Positions 1 to 2,702 of a DNA stretch of 5,248 bases are shown here, in pieces (positions within the stretch are counted from its first letter, which is position 1; each line of letters opens with the position of its first letter). Both the position numbers and the translations under genes were made by a program. Under the pieces are notes generated by a model. The model did not search any database, was not told the DNA's origin, and was given only the letters and a program-made list of their open reading frames with translations. Origin of the DNA: Anaeromyxobacter dehalogenans (GTDB lineage Bacteria > Myxococcota_A > UBA9042 > DTJE01); the NCBI GenBank assembly GCA_020722625.1, contig DYKK01000046.1, positions 1 to 5,248 on the forward strand, written 5' to 3'.

Positions 1-53
1 CGCGGTGCACGTGGGTCTGTCGCAACCCCCCGCCCCCGCGTCCAACGTGGACC

Positions 54-105
54 TGTCACTGTCACTGACACTGACACTGACACTGTGCTCTGACACCTGT
101 CACTG
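54..105. repeat. TGWCAC hexamer repeat cluster I
   Basis: Five adjacent hexamers (TGTCAC twice, then TGACAC three times) run from 54 to 83. Two more follow after short interruptions, at 91-96 and 98-103. TGTCA and TGACA are reverse complements, so the switch between the two versions creates the inverted repeat TGTCA-C-TGACA at 60-70. The 14-nt string TGGACCTGTCACTG at 48-61 recurs exactly at 352-365. The repeats are seen directly. Whether they are a simple microsatellite, a protein-binding array or part of a larger repeat family cannot be told from one window. Confidence 0.85.
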
Positions 106-170
106 AACCTGCCCCCTGTCGGTCCCGCTCCCGGGTGTCCGCGGTTGTCCCGCTGCTCCGTCGCGGACCA

Positions 171-196
171 GCGCGAGCAGGGCTCGCGCCTCCAGA
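171..196. repeat. hairpin repeat, copy 1
   Basis: An 8-bp perfect inverted repeat (GCGCGAGC at 171-178, GCTCGCGC at 182-189) is separated by the loop AGG and followed by CTCCAG. The 25-nt unit 172-196 is followed directly by a second copy at 197-221, so these two are in tandem. A third copy lies at 277-301. The structure could fold in RNA or as a cruciform in DNA. There is no T-tract after it, so it is not a standard intrinsic terminator. Confidence 0.8.
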
Positions 197-249
197 CGCG
201 AGCAGTGCTCGCGTCTCCAGGGGAACCATCAAGAGACCAAGTCGCGATC
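194..249. repeat. hairpin repeat copy 2 with 3' extension
   Basis: This copy has the longest stem: a 10-bp perfect inverted repeat (AGACGCGAGC at 194-203, GCTCGCGTCT at 207-216) around the loop AGT. The following bases to 249 form an extension ending in AAGTCGCGATC. The stretch 199-249 is repeated without gaps at 279-329, with seven mismatches in 51 positions counted by eye. Conservation of both hairpin and tail suggests one repeat unit of about 50-57 nt, of which copy 1 shows only the hairpin part. Confidence 0.8.
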
Positions 250-276
250 CTCAAATGAGGCCACGCCCCGGTGACG

Positions 277-329
277 GGCGAGCGGTGCTCGCGTCTCCAG
301 GAGGACCAAAAAGAAACGAAGTCGCGATC
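277..329. repeat. hairpin repeat copy 3 with 3' extension
   Basis: The inverted repeat GCGAGC (278-283) / GCTCGC (287-292) encloses the loop GGT. It is followed by CGTCTCCAGG-like sequence and the tail ending in AAGTCGCGATC at 329. It lies exactly 80 nt after copy 2. The stem is shorter here (6 bp), but the right arm and tail are as in copy 2. The loop differs by one base from copy 2 (GGT against AGT). Confidence 0.8.
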
Positions 330-351
330 TTGCGAGTTTTTCAGCGGCCTC

Positions 352-407
352 TGGACCTGTCACTGACACTGTCCCCTGTCACTGTTCCTGTTTCCTGCCA
401 CTGTCAC
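352..407. repeat. TGWCAC hexamer repeat cluster II
   Basis: This cluster starts with the exact 14-nt copy of 48-61 (TGGACCTGTCACTG). It holds TGTCAC at 358-363, TGACAC at 364-369, TGTCAC at 377-382 and TGTCAC at 402-407, with C- and T-rich spacers. The same TGTCA-C-TGACA inverted repeat as in cluster I occurs at 358-368. It is looser and more degenerate than cluster I. The two clusters bracket the hairpin repeats. Confidence 0.75.
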
Positions 408-472
408 CCGCATCCGGCGTCTCGATGAACGTGGCTCTGACTTCACCCGCCGCCCATCGCGGCCAACGCGGA

Positions 473-510
473 TTCCTCTCCCTCCGCACTTCTGCGCTAT
501 CCTTGCACCC
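473..510 (+). promoter_or_regulatory. possible promoter, leaderless start
   Basis: TATCCT at 498-503 resembles a -10 element. If it is one, transcription would start around 510-511, at the ATG of the next gene. No Shine-Dalgarno sequence is seen before that ATG, which fits a leaderless mRNA. The upstream TTCCTC (473-478) is a poor -35 match with a long 19-nt spacer. This is an inference from weak boxes. Confidence 0.2.
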
Positions 511-891
511 ATGGACCCGACGCCGTTCCAGGTCTTCTGCGCGTACTACCTCGGGCTCGACCGGGAGTTCCGGTACCGGTTCTTCCACCTGAACGCGATG
601 GCCGAGCACTTCGGGGTGGCGCCCCACCGCCTGAAGGCCCTGATGGACGAGTGGCGGCTGGCCCCCGAGGACACGAGGCACGTGGACTACAACCTCGCCC
701 GGGCCCACGCGACTGCTCAGGAGATCGCGAGCCAGGGGCAGCGGGACGACGTGGAGACCTTTGCCCGGCGGACCTGGGAGGAGTTTCTCCAGGCCCGGGG
801 CGGCTACGACCCGCGCCGCGACTTCGAGAACGTGGACTATGACCACATCCTCTCGCACGACGAGCCGGGACCGGGCGACCCTGACGATTGA
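511..891 (+). CDS. small protein of unknown function, possible HTH
   Basis: The gene encodes a 126-residue soluble protein with no signal peptide or membrane segment. I do not recognise the family. The N-terminal third is aromatic-rich (FCAYYLGLD at 9-17, then repeated Phe/Tyr/Arg). Residues 27-50, containing AEHFGVAPHRLKALMDEW, have the spacing of a helix-turn-helix (Ala, then Phe-Gly-Val turn, then a Leu-rich helix). A DNA-binding role is therefore possible but unproven. Residues 60-96 look helical and charged, and the C-terminus is Asp-rich. Almost every codon ends in G or C, as in the neighbours, which supports a real gene. The ATG start fits the codon pattern, but no ribosome binding site precedes it. 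The 3' end overlaps the next ABC ATPase gene by up to 53 nt, so the two are probably co-transcribed. The protein could regulate or assist the transporter, or be unrelated. Confidence 0.75.
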   Translation: MDPTPFQVFCAYYLGLDREFRYRFFHLNAMAEHFGVAPHRLKALMDEWRLAPEDTRHVDYNLARAHATAQEIASQGQRDDVETFARRTWEEFLQARGGYDPRRDFENVDYDHILSHDEPGPGDPDD

Positions 892-1672
892 CGACCTGTG
901 CGTCACGCTCGCCTCGCCGGCCGGACCCGTGGTCGCGCTGGACCACGTCTCGGCGGCCGTCGAGCCGGGGACGTGCCTGGCCGTGATCGGGGAGTCCGGT
1001 TCCGGCAAGAGCACCCTGGCCCGGGCGTGTCTGGGGTTCCTTCCCCGGCGGGACGCCCTGGTCACGGGGCGCGTCGTCTTCGAGGGGGTGGACCTCCTGG
1101 GTCGGCCCGAGCACGACCTGCGCCGGCTCCGAGGACGGCTCATCGGGTTCGTGGGGCAGGACTCGTACGCGGCGTTCGATTCGCTGTTCACGATCGGGCG
1201 GCACCTGCGCGAGGCCCTGGCCGCCCACGCGGACGACTCCGGCGCCCCTCGCCGCCTCGGCCCCGCCCTGGAGCGCGTCGGCCTCGACCCCGGTGTCTTG
1301 CAAAAGTATCCACACGAACTATCCGGCGGGATGCTCCAGAGGGTTCAGATCGCGGCGGCCCTGTTGCACGGTCCGTCGCTCGTCGTCGCGGACGAACCCA
1401 CGTCCGCCCTGGACCCCGTGCGCAGGGCCGAGGTCGCGGCGCTCCTGGACTCGGCGCGCCGGGAAACGGGGGCCGCGATGGTCCTGGCGACCCACGACCT
1501 CGCCCTGGCCTCGCGGCTCGCGGACCGCGTCCTGGTCGTGCACCGCGGCCGTCCGGTCGAGTCGGGGGAGCCCTGGAGGGTCCTGGCCGATCCCCGAGAC
1601 CCGATCACGGCCCGTCTCGTGGAGGCGGCCCGGCGAACCGCCCCCGCGGTCGCCTCCGGAGGCCTTCCGTGA
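839..1672 (+). CDS. peptide/nickel-type ABC importer ATP-binding protein (DppD/NikD-like)
   Basis: This is a 277-residue cytoplasmic ABC ATPase that would energise import through a membrane permease. All motifs are present: Walker A GESGSGKST (51-59), Q-loop Gln107, signature LSGGMLQR (161-168), Walker B LVVADEP (181-187) with catalytic Glu186, and H-loop His219. Methionine in the signature and SLFTIGRHL after the Q-loop are typical of the DppD/OppD/NikD branch. The protein is short, like NikD, and lacks the longer C-terminal cysteine-bearing extension found in DppD and OppD. The substrate (oligopeptide, nickel or other metal chelate) cannot be decided. The start is uncertain. ATG 839, with GAGAA upstream, lies inside the preceding gene and adds about 14 non-conserved residues. 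Family homology begins near Leu15 (codon CTG 881), so a rare CTG or ATT start at 881-889 is possible. The gene overlaps the second ATPase by 4 nt. No permease is nearby. Confidence 0.88.
   Translation: MTTSSRTTSRDRATLTIDDLCVTLASPAGPVVALDHVSAAVEPGTCLAVIGESGSGKSTLARACLGFLPRRDALVTGRVVFEGVDLLGRPEHDLRRLRGRLIGFVGQDSYAAFDSLFTIGRHLREALAAHADDSGAPRRLGPALERVGLDPGVLQKYPHELSGGMLQRVQIAAALLHGPSLVVADEPTSALDPVRRAEVAALLDSARRETGAAMVLATHDLALASRLADRVLVVHRGRPVESGEPWRVLADPRDPITARLVEAARRTAPAVASGGLP
1658..1662 (+). promoter_or_regulatory. ribosome binding site GGAGG for second ATPase
   Basis: GGAGG lies 6 nt before GTG 1669, inside the 3' end of the first ATPase gene. It decides the GTG start of the second ATPase, whose GTGA overlaps the stop codon of the first. 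Confidence 0.75.
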
Positions 1673-2487
1673 GCGAACTCGACATCGAGGTGCGCGGCGC
1701 GGTCCTCCCGGTGACCTCGGACCCCGCCCCCTTCGACTGGACCGTGGCGGCGGGGACCTGCCACGCCCTGGTCGGGGAGAGCGGGTCGGGCAAGACGACG
1801 CTTCTGCGGGTCGTCCTGGGCCAGGTCGCGCCGCGGTCCGGGACCGTCCGGGTCGGCCCCTTCCCCCTGCCCTGGAGGGACCGCGGGGAACGACTCGCGT
1901 TCGCCCGCGCCGTGGCCCTCATTCCCCAGGACGCCGTGGAGACGCTCGACCCGACCTGGCCCGCGTGGCGGCTCGTGACGGAGCCGCTCGTCATTCACCG
2001 CGTCGTCTCGAGCCGGGGCGACCTGCGGGAGCGGGCCGTCGCGCTCCTCCGGGAGGTCGGGCTCGGCGCGGAACACCTGGACCGCCGTCCGCACCAGTTG
2101 TCGGGCGGTCAGTGCCAGCGTCTGTGCGTAGCCCGGGCCCTCGCCTCCTCTCCCGGCCTGGTCCTCGCCGATGAACCCGTCTCGGCCCTGGACCCGGTGC
2201 TCCAGGTCGAGGTTCTGTCGCTCCTGGCCCGGCTCCGCGAGCGGACCGGGGCCACCCTGGTCCTCGTGTCCCACACGCTGGGACTGGTTCAGGCCGCGGC
2301 CGACCACGTGACGGTGATGGCCGGGGGTCGCGCGGTCGAGACCGGCCCTGTCCAGCAGGTCCTGCCGGCGCCTCGCCACCCGGCCACGCGCTCCCTGGTC
2401 CGCGCGGAGGTCGGGTTCGGAGCGCCCGAACGGCCCCGAGGCCACGATCCGCCACCACGATCTCGGCAGCACGACGGAAGACCTTGA
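1669..2487 (+). CDS. peptide/nickel-type ABC importer ATP-binding protein (DppF/NikE-like)
   Basis: This is a 272-residue ABC ATPase, probably the heterodimer partner of the preceding one. Motifs: Walker A GESGSGKTT (36-44), Q-loop Gln87 in IPQD, signature LSGGQCQR (144-151), Walker B LVLADEP (164-170) with Glu169, and H-loop His202. The signature followed by LCVARAL resembles NikE/DppF proteins. HPATRSLV near the end matches the HPYTRALL region of the family. The GTG start is set by GGAGG six nt upstream and by the 4-nt overlap with the upstream stop codon, a standard coupled arrangement. The last 20-25 residues (from about GFGAPERPRG) are Pro/Arg/His-rich. There codon use drifts to A- and T-ending codons, suggesting read-through into formerly non-coding DNA or loss of the original stop. 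The ABC core is complete, so the protein should be functional. Confidence 0.9.
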   Translation: MSELDIEVRGAVLPVTSDPAPFDWTVAAGTCHALVGESGSGKTTLLRVVLGQVAPRSGTVRVGPFPLPWRDRGERLAFARAVALIPQDAVETLDPTWPAWRLVTEPLVIHRVVSSRGDLRERAVALLREVGLGAEHLDRRPHQLSGGQCQRLCVARALASSPGLVLADEPVSALDPVLQVEVLSLLARLRERTGATLVLVSHTLGLVQAAADHVTVMAGGRAVETGPVQQVLPAPRHPATRSLVRAEVGFGAPERPRGHDPPPRSRQHDGRP

Positions 2488-2702
2488 TCTGTCGCGGCCC
2501 CAGGGTGGTGAAATGAAACGAAGACGATTTCATGTTTATTCGAAGAATTGTGGGAATTGATGGCGGATCTGGGAGATAGGCTCGATTTGCGCGGTCCGCG
2601 TGGAAACGGGTACCCTTGAGCGTGCTGGGTCGGCCACGAGGTGCCCGGAGGGGTGCCGGGTGGACCGGGAGATTACACGATGACTCGACGCGAGGTGCGG
2701 CC
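2488..2702 (+). promoter_or_regulatory. intergenic region, likely promoter of the lipoprotein gene
   Basis: This 215-nt gap contains the most AT-rich stretch of the window (about 2509-2590). Within it ATGAAA (2513-2518) and TTTCAT (2528-2533) form a 6-bp inverted repeat around 9 nt. The same bases can alternatively pair as TGAAAT (2509-2514) with ATTTCA (2527-2532). GGGTACCC at 2608-2615 is a perfect palindrome. A small CCCGG/CCGGG hairpin lies at 2644-2660. No good -35/-10 pair and no intrinsic terminator for the upstream operon were found. A promoter is inferred from the AT content and position before a solo gene. Confidence 0.35.
2692..2695 (+). promoter_or_regulatory. ribosome binding site GAGG for lipoprotein gene
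   Basis: GAGG lies 7 nt before ATG 2703. It supports this start together with the signal peptide that begins there. The nearby ATG 2680 and GTG 2695 are in another frame. Confidence 0.6.

Noticed and set aside
171..329. CRISPR array
   Set aside because: Repeats are self-complementary units with unequal spacing (25 and 80 nt), one pair has no spacer at all, and no cas genes are present.
322..341. Intrinsic terminator ending in TTTTT at 337-341
   Set aside because: Only a 4-bp stem (TCGC/GCGA) with a 6-nt loop precedes the T run. That is too weak for a terminator.
135..428. Plus-strand open frame of 97 codons over the repeat region
   Set aside because: It runs through the hairpin repeats and the hexamer cluster, has a GTG start without a ribosome site, and its Pro/Arg/Ser-rich translation with mixed third positions is that of non-coding DNA.
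379..1315. Long minus-strand open frames over 379-1191 and 497-1315
   Set aside because: They lie opposite the small protein and the first ATPase, which have clear codon bias and motifs. Their Arg/Pro/Gly-rich translations are the usual antisense product of GC-rich genes.
898..1668. Upstream extension of the second ATPase frame to an early start
   Set aside because: The frame is open but its translation before 1669 is low-complexity Arg/Gly/Pro sequence lying over the first ATPase. The real start is GTG 1669 with GGAGG.
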